Assembly (NCBI GenBank): GCA_027475525.1
Contig: JAMWFC010000044.1
Coordinates: forward strand, 124,001-188,000
DNA length: 64,000 nt
Source of the DNA: Macrolepiota albuminosa
Taxonomy: Eukaryota > Basidiomycota > Agaricomycetes > Agaricales > Agaricaceae
Reading direction: 5' to 3'
Of this stretch, positions 1 to 11,299 are shown piece after piece. The notes below the pieces were generated by a model. That model searched no databases, was not told the origin of the DNA, and saw only the letters and a program-made list of their open reading frames with translations. Each line of letters opens with the position of its first letter. The stretch's first letter is position 1. The translations under genes were made by a program, and so were the position numbers.

Positions 1-1501
1 AGTGACAATCAGAAACAGTGATGCTACAATTGCTTTGGGTCTATCCCGCTAAACAACCAGGAATTTTGCTACAGTCAGCCTAAACTAGAGCTTTATTGCC
101 TCTTCAAAGCCTTTCGGTTGCTAAAGATATATTTGATTGACATACAAAACCTTATTGTAGAAGTCAATGCTAGGTACATCAAAGGCATGCTGCAAAATCC
201 TGACATTCAGCCATCTGCTAGTATAAACCAATAGGTAGTTGCTATCCTCATGTTTCACTTTGAGTTAGTACACATCAAGAGCTCTTCTCACGGACCAGAT
301 GGACTTTTTAGGCAACCATGGCAGCCTGGCGACCTGGCAGCAGATCTACAGGCTGATAGCAATTTTGAGGATTGGATCAACCAATTACATAGTTTTGTAC
401 ACCTTATACAACAACCAATTCCCTTGTTGTGTTGGCAACAATCTGCTAGCATTCTTTTACATCTCCTTGTTCTTTACCAACTAGAAATTTTTAGTGCACC
501 CCTCACATTTTATATGGCAAGCATCTTTAACCAAGACTTGCCTTCAGTAAAAATTGTACAAGAACCTCACCTACTGAGAGAAGACAGCAGAAACCTGATA
601 TATGATGCTATGCCACAATCTGCTAAGGCCAAGATGGAAGACAGTCACCTATTAACAATCTCAAGCGACCAGTAGGCCTTACCAACAAACAATTCACTAC
701 ATTTATCCAATATGCTACACACTTCTTCTTTACTGACAACCACCTTTGGCAATAAAATTGAGATGGTGCTCACAAACTAGTCATCAAGTAGAAAGGTCGC
801 TTATGAATCTTGCATGCTATGCATGATAAGCTTGGATATAGAGGTCTGTATGCTATTCGAGCCTCTCTCTTAGAATGATTTTGATGGCCACATACTAGTG
901 CCGATATTGCTTAATACATCAAGACTTGCCACCTCTGCTAAATTCAACAAATACATCAAGTACTTATCCCACCAACTATTGCAATGCTAGCTCACCTCTT
1001 CAGCAAAATTTATGTTGATACCATGCACATGCCCAAATCTGGTCACTACAAGTATATTATTTAAGGTTGCTGCTCGCTAATCTACTGGCCTGAATTTTGA
1101 ATGCTCCAAAGAGAAAATACAGAGGTGGTTACCAAGTGGCTATTTGAGGATGTCATTTGCTATTGGGGAGCGCTAAGAGAGATTGTTATGGATAACGGTG
1201 CGCCAATTATTAAAGTGCTAACATATTTTGCCAAGAAATACAATATCCATCATATTCAAGTATCTGGTTACAACAAGCGCAAAAATAGCCTAGTAAAGAG
1301 ACCTCACTTTGACGTTTGCCAAGCGCTCTTTAAGGCAGTTGATGGCAACAAATCCTGTTGGAGTGAAGTGACATATTCAGTATTTTAGTCAGAAAGAGTC
1401 ACAATTCATAAGCACATAGGTTGTTCTCCCTACTATGCAGCTACTGGCACCTATCCTTTACTTCTTGCTGACATTATAGAAGCAACCCTACCTACAACTG
1501 G

Positions 1502-2507
1502 TGATAGGACCCCATAAAGGATCAGCGCATCAACGGCAGGCTACGGCAACACGGCACAGGTCCGGGATACCTTAGCGTGCGCTAACTAACCAATTTTGGC
1601 AATATTTGACGGCCACGCACGGCAAGAAGCAGATTTGATCAATGATAGCGCCAATGGCAGACAGAATGACAACTGACAGATGGCATCAGTCACTGACAAC
1701 AGCACTTAGGGAGAAGCCTGATGATCTATCAAAAACTGACGGACAGCTTGGCATTTGACCTTGGCGTCTGACATCGCTTAGCGCCTCAATAAGCCTGATG
1801 ATCTATCAAAAACTGACGGACAGCTTGGCATTTGACCTTGGCGTCTGACATCGCTTAGCGCCTCAATTTGGCACCTGACATTGCTAAGCATTTGGACAGA
1901 CAGAAGGGTGATGGACTGATGGTTTAGTTTCGCAATCTGCTGTCTGGCGTCGCTAAGGTTCTTGAATGGACAGTAGGGATCTGAAACCGTTGGAGCTACC
2001 CCTATAAAATTTTCTAGTTTACTGCACTTTGGCGTCATGGGCCACTGGCAACAGTGAACTCAATGTAGTATAAAAGTACTTACCGACTTGTAAATTGAAC
2101 AACAGACCAGAGTTTACTACTCCCCTTACTTCATTCTCCCTTACGCTCGAGATCTCATTTATGGTCAGCAACGTCGAGCTCGTCGGCAGTTGCAGACTAT
2201 AGCTAGCCTTCGACCTATTCGCATCTTGCATCTACGGCAGGCATTTACAACGCTTAGACTTCACTAAGCTTACTGTGTTTTTGCCGTTGACATTGCCATG
2301 TTCGCTTACCGCTTCCTTCATAGGCGCTTTACCTTAGCGCTTTACACTTGCTGACCCCCTTACCGACTTTTCCTCATTTTCATAGGCGCGTTCTCTGGGA
2401 CCTGCCCAGGACTCCTCACATCACTGATATAGCACGCTCAACGCAAGCTATTGGTACCGGTAACACTAAAACTATATTTGTTACTGACCAAACTTTGGAC
2501 GTCATCA
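1502..2507 (+). repeat. Solo LTR (LTR-1) inserted in the pol remnant, 4-bp target duplication
   Basis: The repeat starts TGATAGGACCCC and ends GTCATCA, giving short inverted ends TGAT..ATCA. It is flanked on both sides by CTGG (1498-1501 and 2508-2511), a plausible 4-bp target-site duplication, and removing it rejoins the interrupted pol sequence. A second, diverged copy lies at 7181-8078. A TATA-like stretch (GTATAAAAG, near 2068) probably marks the promoter. The length of 1006 bp includes a 77-bp tandem duplication that may be an assembly artefact (true length then 929 bp). Confidence 0.8.
1714..1867. repeat. Perfect 77-bp tandem duplication no. 1
   Basis: Bases 1714-1790 are repeated exactly at 1791-1867. 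The unit starts AAGCCTGATGATC and the identity breaks at both outer edges. It lies inside LTR-1; the homologous LTR at 7181-8078 has only one copy of this segment. One of six duplications with the same 77-base period in the window. Confidence 0.95.
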
Positions 2508-3001
2508 CTGGCATCCAACAGCATCTTAGCAACTACTGATCTGATCGCCAGACAAGCCATTGACCTCCAACAAAGAAAAGAAGATTTAGAGTGACTCTAC
2601 AAAGTAGTCTTTAGCACCTATCACCAGGCAGCTCTGCAGTTTGAGACCAAACATAGCACTATTATTAAGGACTACAACTTTCCAAGAGAAGCACTAGTGC
2701 TTATGTGCAACTCCAAAATTGAGACTTTCTACAACAAGAAAATGCGCCCACGCTATCTGGAACCTTTGGTAGTTATTTCTCATAACTGAGGAGGCACTTA
2801 TGTGCTCTGTAAATTAGATGATTCAGTATTATATCGACCCATTGCTGTCTTTTGCCTGTTGCCATATCTTGCCAGAGAACAGATTGACTTGCTGCTTAAA
2901 GCACTAGATATCAACACCACTAAACTTAAAGAACTTGAAGAAACTGACCTATTGGACAATAATGATTTGCTGACTTTAATTGAAGAAGAAGAAAATGATT
3001 A

Positions 3002-3340
3002 GAAAAGATTATATTGATAAGCTTTTTTTTTTCTATTACTTATCTTACTTATCTTCCTTGCCAATACTTACTGTAATATATTCAACAGACATTTCCTTAC
3101 ATAGTCAAGCCGCAGTGCTAGCATGTCACCAATGCTTAGTGCACTGCACAACTCTCACCAAGAGTTTTTTGCTATGATGCTTTACTGAGCATTTCTCTTT
3201 GCAAAATTTTGCTAAGTTCCCCCTCCCAACTTTGTTATACTTATTAGTCTGCTTAAAAGGCTTACTTGTTCTAATACCAGAAATCAAAGAGCACAAATAA
3301 CAAAAAGCTGTACAATAAATGACCTATCTACACTAAGGTT
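3002..3340. other. No gene seen; tail of the retroelement remnant
   Basis: Low-complexity T-rich stretch after the pol tail (poly-T near 3025) and short open frames without recognisable domains. Probably the 3' part of the broken Ty3 element. Confidence 0.5.
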
Positions 3341-3343
3341 TGT

Positions 3344-3933
3344 TTAATCGCTATCATTGTCTATCGGCAAAGACTCATCAGAAATGGGTAAAGAGGATTT
3401 GCAAAAAGGAAGGAGATCACCTGGCAAGATGTTGTTGGCGGTTTGCCAATCCATGGCAGCTTGGCAATTGTCTTGATACTCACAAAAAATGCAAAGGCTG
3501 TGATCCAGGTTGGAATAGCACAGTCTAAGCATCATCAACTGGCCCTGAATATGTTCCTGCTCCTGTTCCATCACCTTCTCCATTGTTGCTGCCCTTCTCA
3601 AAAACCTCTCCAGCATCTCCTGTGGGTTAAGCACCACTACCGGGTACATGAGGTCTTGACCCAGCCAATTGAAGACGTTGCCAGTGATGGTTGGCTATGG
3701 CTGAGAAGTTTAGGCAGGATTGAGCCTGGCAATGATAGGGCATCTAGGCTCCAATCTAGCAACATCCTCAGGGTCTGACACCTCCCAGGAAGCAACGTTG
3801 ATGACGCCAACTGTGGTTGGGTGCGCTGAACGTATACGCAGTACAACGCTGTCTCCAGCACCTGGCGTACGGGTTTGTGAGGAGTCCCAGCAGGGTCCCA
3901 GTGTGCTCGAGCAGAGGTGATAGGGTGATGCAC
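3344..3933 (-). pseudogene. Degenerate retroelement-associated ORF, minus strand
   Basis: Two overlapping minus-strand frames (3933-3637 and 3649-3344) read as one broken protein. The second contains a predicted helical, charged segment (LERFLRRAATMEKVMEQEQE) followed by a Cys-containing part (SLCIFCEYQDNCQAAMDW) that resembles a degenerate short Cys cluster. I do not recognise the family. The position inside the transposon island and the frame break suggest part of a gag or an element-borne accessory gene. Confidence 0.4.
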
Positions 3934-4033
3934 TAGATGATAGCGCCTCGGGTGCTACCTAGCAAGTGGTAAGTGTCGTAGTTTAGGAGAAGTTATAGAG
4001 AATAAAACAAATAGCGCAGCGTAGCATGCCCGT

Positions 4034-4187
4034 AGGTGGCACCGTAAACAACAAAGACGGGATAGACAAAGCTAGCGCCGAACTTGGTGACAAAGTCAGG
4101 CAATGCTAGCAGGTGGCACCGTAAACAACAAAGACGGGATAGACAAAGCTAGCGCCGAACTTGGTGACAAAGTCAGGCAATGCTAGC
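4034..4187. repeat. Perfect 77-bp tandem duplication no. 2
   Basis: Bases 4034-4110 recur at 4111-4187 without mismatch (unit starts AGGTGGCACCGTAAAC; one extra base of chance identity follows). It lies in non-coding repeat DNA. Confidence 0.95.
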
Positions 4188-4698
4188 ACGATTTGAACGC
4201 TCAGTATAACTGGGTGCTCAAGAGGTTACGATTCGTTGATATATACATGGCAAGTAGCTAGTTTTTATACTATGTGCTACGGTATTTCCAAAATAAGTCC
4301 ATTGATGGCGCTACCAATTAGCGCCTCTCTTCGTGGCTGTAGCTAACGGCCACCTGTCAACGGTAACCTGCAGCACATGGGTGACGGCGACCAACGGCGA
4401 CTCTAAAACTACTTAGAAATGGTACGAGTTTGCTCATTTTTTGATGTAATTTAATTGGCCATGCCATCCTGGGGTATGGTCGGGGAATCCTCAACAGACA
4501 CCGTGAGCGCTAATTCCAGCACTAAACATTGTACCATCTTTTGATAGATTTAAATGTCAGGTCTGCGTGTATCCTGTCTTGTCATCATTGATTCCTTTAG
4601 ACTTCTGATTGAAGTGCCTCGGTGATTGACAGCGCCACTTGCTAACTCCTTTCGGTATTGATCGGGGTTTGGTCAGAGTCACCTCCCGCCGTTGTGCT

Positions 4699-4852
4699 AG
4701 CGCTATGAGTTCTGAGCCTTCTTGGTCTTCAAAGTAACTGAGTGGAGTGCGCTGAGGGGCTGATACTGGTGATTGAGCGCTATGAGTTCTGAGCCTTCTT
4801 GGTCTTCAAAGTAACTGAGTGGAGTGCGCTGAGGGGCTGATACTGGTGATTG
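4699..4852. repeat. Perfect 77-bp tandem duplication no. 3
   Basis: Bases 4699-4775 recur exactly at 4776-4852 (unit starts AGCGCTATGAGTTCTG). The outer flanks differ at the first base on both sides, so the repeat length equals the period. Confidence 0.95.
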
Positions 4853-5265
4853 TAATGAATAGATAAGTCTTGCCATAGAGCGCCCGTGCTAGGGCTGCTC
4901 TGTACCCAAGGCTGGTCGCTAGAGTCTCTAGTGTGTCAAGTGTTGGTCGGCCTATAATGTCCCTTGATGGGCTCAGTCCAAGTAGAAGCCTATCAATGTT
5001 GCTATAAGGAGGTAGCTAGCGCCACTTTGGCTCCTCCCTTATGACTCCTGCCATGTCCTCCTCTCCAGCTGCTCATGCCTCTTCTACTGGTTCCTTCTCT
5101 CATTGAGTTGCCAAGGTTTTGTCTTTTTCATTCTCAGCATCCTCCTTCCCCACCATTACTGTGACCTCATCTTTGTCCTTCTCCTGCCATCTGAACTCGT
5201 CCCTCATTGATGTCCTCAGAGGCCTCTTCCTGCTTCTCCTGCAGTACTAAGTTGCCAACTACCTC

Positions 5266-7068
5266 CTATTCTCCCAAATCTCCTTTTGCTTCCCGCTCCT
5301 TTGACTCCTGTTTATCCTTACTGCCAAGAGACTTGGCCACCAGTTGAATTGGTGACAAAAGACCACTAGGACCAGCCTTTGTATCTGAGAGTAATAGGCG
5401 ACTCACTACCAAAGCCTTCTCTAGGTCCTCCATCTTGGTGTCCTTGGGAGCTGGCGAGGGGGAAGGCAACAATATCACACGAGATTGCTTGGCCTTGCCC
5501 TTCCCTCTGCTGGGGGAAGGGGCTTGTCATTTTTCTGAGACTAAAGTCCCTTGGTGCTCTCCAGTGCCTTGATTGCCAACTGTTTCAGTCCTATCTCCTT
5601 GGCATGTTGGGAATGCCAAGGAGGCACATCCGCTAGCCATTATTCCTCCAGCAGCAACCTTCTTCCTTTGCCTCTCCACAAACTCCCTTGCCCTTCTTAC
5701 CAAGACTGCACAGGAAAATGTCTTCTCAATAAGGGCATCAGGTGCTCCACCACGCTTGCAACTCTTGGCCCCATCAATAGTACAGGTGCACTTCAAAGCC
5801 CCACAGCGGTAGCAGGGCTGAGTGCTGGTTAGAAACCAACAATCTTTGGATTATTATCTGCCCAGCATTTGTTGCACTACCATAAAAAGTTAATGGCAGG
5901 GTAAAAGAAAAAGGAAAGGTGCTTACCGCTCCTCACACTTCTTTAAAGGCTTGCTGGGTCACCAAGGAAATAGTTTTCTTTCCTTTTATCTCCTCTATAA
6001 CAATGCCAGCTTCCTGCCCCTCATCAAGGATGGCCTCCTCTCGATATGGCAAAAGCAAACCTCTCAGCTCCTTGTTGTAAAAGGTGCTTTGCATTGGCAC
6101 CTATAAAAACTTACTCAATTCAAGCACAAATTCAAAGAAAGTGCTACTCACTGCGTATTGAGGAGCTGCCTTGCAACTCTGCAAGTATTGTTAGCAACTG
6201 TTGGCAATGGCAAGAAAAAATCAACACATACCTTGCATTTGGAAGAACCTGCTGGCTTCCTTGACGAGCCTGACTTGCTAGCTGGTAACACTGGGCTCAA
6301 AGTGCTGCTGGTGCAACCAATCTTGCCAGATCCTTCTGCTACCTCCTGCTTCTTGGTGGCAGGCACTTTTCCCACAGCAACTCCCTCCATCTCCTCTCCC
6401 AACTCCCTAACCCTTTTCCACTCCTCAAGTGCTTGGGTAATCTCTTGGGAATTCTGAGAGACTTCATCATGCCTTGCTGCTAACTCCTCCTCCACCTGCA
6501 TGTGCGCTAAGGGCACCAATACCTCCTGTTTGCTATGAGGGGACAAATCAGACCAAAGCTAAGTCAAAGAAATAGGTTAGAAATACTCACTCTGCTGCAG
6601 GCATGCTTACCGTTATTGGCAATGCCCCAGACAGAATGTTTTCCAACTCATCCTCAATGGTTGGGACAAGAGGGGGTGCCTGGTAACACAATCAGCTAGC
6701 GACACAGCAAGAGACAAAACACTTACAAAATGAAAGTAGAATGCTAACCACTTAGCACCATAGTAATCCAAGTAATGGGACTGGCACCACTCCTGAACCT
6801 CTATTTTGCAATCTCAGCCCACGCCAAGAACAAATATCTCCAACCACTGCTCATACAACTTTATGACTGCAACTACCAAATTTACAGGTGCTTCCATGCC
6901 AATGCTATCAATCTGTTTGAGATAGTTGTTTGCTTTGGCAATATAGGCATGGGCCGTGTTTTGGGCCTTGCAAGATGATACTGAGAGCAGAGTTGGAATA
7001 CAGAAAGATATATTATTTTGAGAAGAGTGCCAGGTAAAGTCAGGAGAAGCGATGAAGTCCAAACTCAT
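5266..7068 (-). pseudogene. Remnant of a repeated fungal gene with a Cys cluster
   Basis: Minus-strand open blocks 7068-6814, 6546-6148, 5796-5527 and 5478-5266, separated by short gaps with intron-like edges, appear to be exons of one gene. Block 1 has a helical segment with WHSSQNNISFCIP; block 2 is highly charged and coiled-coil like (EEELAARHDEVSQNSQEI); block 3 carries CYRCGALKCTCTIDGAKSC just upstream of and across its start, a dense Cys cluster resembling a small zinc-binding fold, followed by a basic stretch (VERQRKKVAAGG). From memory, similar proteins occur in many copies in agaricomycete genomes, often near transposons; the function is unknown. Interrupted frames suggest a pseudogene, although an intact spliced form cannot be excluded. 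Confidence 0.5.
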
Positions 7069-7180
7069 GCGCTAAGACTATAAACAAAGTTTGAAGAACG
7101 CACAGACCACATATCACAAAAATAGTAATGGTAGCCATATTTGATGACTGAGGACAGTCAATTTTTCAGTTGAGAGGAGA

Positions 7181-8078
7181 TGATAGGACCCCATACAGAA
7201 TCAGTGCATCAATGGCAGGCCATGGCAATATGACACTAGCTCAAAATACCTTAGCATGCGCTAATTGACCAATTTTGATGATATTTAATGGCTGCACATG
7301 GCAAGAAGCAGATCCGATCAATAATAGCACTAATAGCAGACAGAATGACAACTGACAGATGGCATCAGTCGCTGATGATCGCACTTAGTGAGAGGACTGA
7401 TGATCTATCAAAACTGATGAACAGCTTGGCATTTGATCTTGACATCTGACATTGCTTAGTATCTTGAACAGACAGAAGATTGATGGATTGATAGTTTAGC
7501 ATTGTAATCTGCCACCTGGCATTGCTAAGCATCTTGAATAGACAGTAGGGATCTGAAACTATTGGAGCCACCCTATAAATTTTCTAAGTTTACCGCACTT
7601 TGACATTATTAGTTACTTGGTGACGGTAAACTCCTTGTAGTATAAAAAGTACTTACTGACTTGTGCATAACCATCAGAACAGAGTTTTCTGCTCCTCTTA
7701 CTCTAGTCTCTCTTATGGTCTAAATTTTATTTACAGTTAGCAACGTCAAAGTAGTCAGCAGTTGCAAATTATTGCTATCTCAAGATATCCTTGTGCCTTG
7801 CATCTACGGCAAGCATCAACGTCGCTTAGACTTTGCTAAGCTTACCATGTACTTGCCACTCATATTACTGTGTCCACTTTTTGTTCCCTTAATAGGCGCT
7901 TTTACCTTAGCACTTGATACTTGCTGACTCCCTTTCCGACTTTGCCTCATTTTTTATAGACATGATCTCTGAAACCTGCCCAGGACTCTCCTCAACACCT
8001 TTAGCATGCCCAACATGAGTTTTTGGCTCAGTAACACTATTTCTACATTTGTTACTGACCAAACTTTGGGCATCATCA
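7181..8078 (+). repeat. Second LTR (LTR-2) of the same family as LTR-1, CpG-decayed
   Basis: Starts TGATAGGACCCC and ends CATCATCA, colinear with LTR-1 over its whole length. Differences from LTR-1 are dominated by CG in LTR-1 versus TG or CA here. It lacks the 77-bp duplication. The flanks (GGAGA left, ATGTT right) do not match, so there is no target-site duplication; it may be one end of a truncated element or a recombined copy. Confidence 0.75.
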
Positions 8079-8162
8079 ATGTTGAGATCATTTCTTTATT
8101 GATAGAAACTTCTTTTCTTCTGTTCAGTGTACTGGTGCAGGATTCAACAGGTTATAATTATT

Positions 8163-9791
8163 TTATTTGTCCATAACAGTACCAGCCTCTGTATCTAATA
8201 CAATTGCATTTGATTTAAGAAAGGGCAGACCTAAGGTTACTGGCACATACAATTTTGGTGCAATTACAGCTTGTAGACTACATGAAGTCCATTGTCTATT
8301 GGAGGAAGTAACAGAAATTTTGCAATATTTGGAAAGCATTGTGCTATTTGTTTGTTTGGTATTCAATGCTACATCAATGCTAATTGGTTTATGTAAAGGG
8401 TGTTGGCAGAGTCCCAGATGGTCTACTAGACCTGAATCAATCAGAACAAGATGTGAGCCAGAGTCAATTAGAGTCAAAATAATTTCAGGTGCAGAAACAT
8501 TGGGTCCATCAATGAGAACGTTCCAAAGAAAATGAGGGGCAATCAACGGTGCACAACTCACTAAGTTGTCTATAGTGTCAGAGCCTGTTCTGTCTATGTC
8601 TGGCGATTGAAGCAGAACAGCAGCAATAGTTTCAATTGATGCTGATTCCACTGTCCAATTTGGCATGGTAGTGACTGATATCACTGCAGCAACTGATGAG
8701 ACCAGTTTTACTGTGACAGCTGGCTTGGTGGCATGGGCATGTAAGGCCTTATGTGCATTGATAGTCATTTGAGTAACAGTTTGGTAGTTTGACATGTCTG
8801 GAAATCCATTCTTACATTCTTGGGACAGATGTCCAGCAAACGGAATTCAACATTTAAAACATCTTTTGTTGGCAGCAAGAAGTTTATGCTCCTCAGTGGT
8901 GAGAACAAGCAGTTTTGGAACAGAGGAGACATTGGAAGCGGTAGACAAACTGTTTGTATGTTGATTCATAAGATTATGCTTTGATGTAGAGAGCAACAGC
9001 TTCTTAGTGGCATGGACAGCTTCATCAGCAATTTTCTGTTGATGTTTTTCTGCAAAGTGGCATGTATTATCAACAACCTGGATCAACTCAAGCCACTTTT
9101 GAAAATCCTTCTCTAAGCTAAGCTTCTCACTCTTATACAACTGTTGAAGGGCTAGATCCATCTTGGCCTCTAATTGTATGCACATTGTTTTGCTGTCAAG
9201 ATAGCTATCCATACTACCAAGTAGTGAGTTCAGCTTTTGCAGCTGGCATGCAAAGTTTCAAAATGTCTTTTTTGTTGGATCAAAACTAGTGGAGTATATG
9301 CAAATATAGATCTTTTCCTTCCAGTCTGGAGCAAGGTACTTCTCCTTAATCTCTGCAACAAATTCTTCAAACAAAAGCTTCAGGACTCAATTATATTCAG
9401 CTGCAATCCAATCATGGATGTGGTAATCCTTAAATGTAGTGTATACTTGTCTAACTTGGTCCACATTGGCCACCTCCTTATTCTGAAAGAAATCCATTGA
9501 GTAGTCAACAAAGTTCTGCAATACCTCCAGTGTGAGGTCCCCTTCAATAACCACAGGTGGTTTGGAGATCTTCTCTTTGCATGTAGCCATGATTGGTGCC
9601 TTCATTTTAGTGGTCTTCACCACTACAGGTTTTTGAGCTGGTGACAAAGAAGATTTACTTGTGTTTGTCAGACTTTTTGCTCTGTAAGGAGGCTCCCATG
9701 GCATAGTTTGGTCAGAGGCAGTTGTACAAGGGGAAATGATGAAGTATTTCCGTGACAGCATTATTATGGACCTTTTTACTATACAATTCAA
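8163..9791 (-). pseudogene. Ty3-type gag-protease remnant, minus strand
   Basis: Three minus-strand blocks. 9791-9387 is a gag N-terminal part (DLTLEVLQNFVDYSMDFFQN, capsid-like). 9212-8847 is a helical gag segment ending in KRCFKC, the start of a CCHC zinc knuckle that continues across the frame break. 8795-8163 is a retropepsin-like aspartic protease with the active-site loop LTLIDSGSHLVLID (DSG present) and an LGLPFLKSNAIVLD segment typical of the protease C-terminal half. No reverse transcriptase follows downstream, so the element is truncated. The frame breaks make it non-functional, although the protease domain itself is open. Confidence 0.75.
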
Positions 9792-9819
9792 TTCACCGCA
9801 TTTACTTACATTTTTATCA

Positions 9820-10405
9820 GTTCACCACCCTCTAGCGGCGCTTAACCTCTTAGCGTCGGCTAACTTTCTTTACTATAAATACCTACTTTTTGTTAGTAGT
9901 ACAGGGAATCAATTTGGCAGTAGGGATCGTATCCCAACATTTTGGTCTCCATACGCAACAGACTACCTCTTGTTGACCGTGTCAAGCAAGGGGACTCTGC
10001 TCTAGTTTTCTATATCTCTCTCTTTCTAGCGCTTTGCAACTACGGCTTGGCTTTTGTGCTTAGATCCGCTAAGCAATCTCATCCTTTTATTATCACGTTC
10101 TAGGTGCTAACACTTAGCGCCTCTTAGCGACCCTTTCCTGCACCTCTTAGCGCCTTTCTTAGCGACTTTCCCACGCTCTTAGCGCTCCCCCTTAGCGACT
10201 TTTAGCGCCCTGTAGCCACATTTTGGAGCTATACGCAAGTGCCTCCAATCACCCACTTTCCTTGCCACCAACCTCTTGCCTACCGTGTGTTCTCTGGGAC
10301 CTGTCCAGGACTCTCTCACACACTTAGCACGCCCAAAGCTATATCGGCTAAGTAGCTGCACTAGTGATAGTCCACGCAGCGTCTAGCTTGATTTGGGTGT
10401 CATCA
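9820..10405 (+). repeat. LTR-like sequence (third, diverged copy)
   Basis: The end GTGTCATCA (10397-10405), followed by CCGG, and the segment CTCTGGGACCTGTCCAGGAC near 10290 match the downstream part of LTR-1 and LTR-2. The left boundary is not resolved because the upstream part is not clearly alignable. It includes a cluster of seven TTAGCG motifs at 10113-10207. A TATA-like ACTATAAATA lies near 9880. Confidence 0.55.
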
Positions 10406-11290
10406 CCGGAGTTTTTCTCCCTTGTTTGCACAGTTGTTTGGTTAGTCAATTTTTGAGTTTTTAAGATTTTGTTGTACTGTACAATTGTTTTCCACACTTC
10501 AGAAGCCCCAGAAGCATCCAACCTGGCATAGGAAATCCCTAGACTTGTTCTCTTTGGATCTCCCTCTGCCAGGTGAGTAGTTATTATGATATTGTCAGTA
10601 CATACTCTAATACACTTTGGATTTCCCTCTGCCAGCTGTGTGACTGAGCTACAGCTTCTAGAGGTCGCCCTTACACTTTGCCTATCAAATGCCTCCTTAT
10701 TCTCTACTCTACTTGGACTATTTATACTAATTTCTCAGTGCACAGACCACCAGATCATATGACTTTTTACTCTTGACCTCCTAGCATTCCTGACCTAATT
10801 TGTCATTCCATTTTCCATTTTGGTGATGCATGTTTCAGTGCCACTATTCCATTCATTTCTTGCTTCCTCCATTCAATGCATGTGCCACCATTCCATTCAT
10901 CTCTTCCTTCCTCCATTCAATGCTTGTGCCACCATTCCATTTATCTCTTCCTTTCATCAAAACATTTCAATCTGATTATTTGTAGATCAGATCTTCCATT
11001 GATCCAGATCACTCCAGATTGATGCCAATCTACTCCACTTGCCAGCCCCATGCTTCTCCTCCCCATAACAGTGGCTGGACTATTGTTGAGTTGATAGCCT
11101 AAGTTGGTCCTTGCCCTTTATTCTGTACTTTCTGTGTATTTATTGGGGTGTTTTTGGAGATATAATTTGTTAAGACTGCTACCAGGAGGCTTACAGTTTT
11201 CAGCCTTATAATTAAATGTTTATTTTAACTTCTGGTGCATATTTGTGTCTCTGACTGCTGGTACAGCATCGTATCAATGTCAAATATTGG
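10406..11290. other. No gene seen; probable LTR or spacer of the next element
   Basis: Pyrimidine-rich non-coding DNA containing a 44-50-bp minisatellite (10829-10958) and a repeated GGATTTCCCTCTGCCAG-like phrase (near 10557 and 10619). It directly precedes the 3' end of a minus-strand gag remnant, so part of it may be that element's LTR; I could not fix its ends. Confidence 0.4.
10829..10958. repeat. Short minisatellite, about 2.8 units of 44-50 bp
   Basis: Units at 10829-10878 (50 bp), 10879-10922 (44 bp) and 10923-10958 (partial) share the phrase GTGCCACCATTCCATT and CTTCCTCCATTCAATG with a few substitutions. Confidence 0.8.
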
Positions 11291-11299
11291 CACAGTTGG

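Larger units (their letters stand above)
1..3001 (+). pseudogene. Ty3/gypsy-type pol remnant, RNase H end to integrase C-terminus, split by a solo LTR
   Basis: Broken plus-strand pol of an LTR retrotransposon. Around 250-330 the frame gives FELVHIKSSSHGPDGLFRQP, the usual linker after RNase H (xxxIxGxxNxPDxLSR-like). Around 1100-1390 is an integrase core segment with VICYWGALREIVMDNGAP, matching the second catalytic Asp region (usually TDNGxxF). After the LTR insertion the frame resumes with the integrase tail (about 2640-3000), including the MRPRYLEP-type motif followed by a G-T-Y-x-L segment as in the GPY/F module. Stops and frameshifts are frequent, so no functional protein is possible. 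The left end continues outside the window. The call is firm at superfamily level; the family is not resolved. Confidence 0.8.
3935..5260. other. Non-coding repeat DNA with two 77-bp duplications
   Basis: No supported gene. The stretch contains two of the 77-bp tandem duplications (4034-4187 and 4699-4852) and short AGCGC/TAGCGCC-type motifs shared with the LTR family of this island. The right end (about 4980-5260) may hold the degenerate 3' part of the minus-strand Cys-cluster gene remnant that follows. Confidence 0.5.

Noticed and set aside
7176..8085. Target-site duplication for LTR-2
   Set aside because: The flanks GGAGA and ATGTT do not match in any register I tried.
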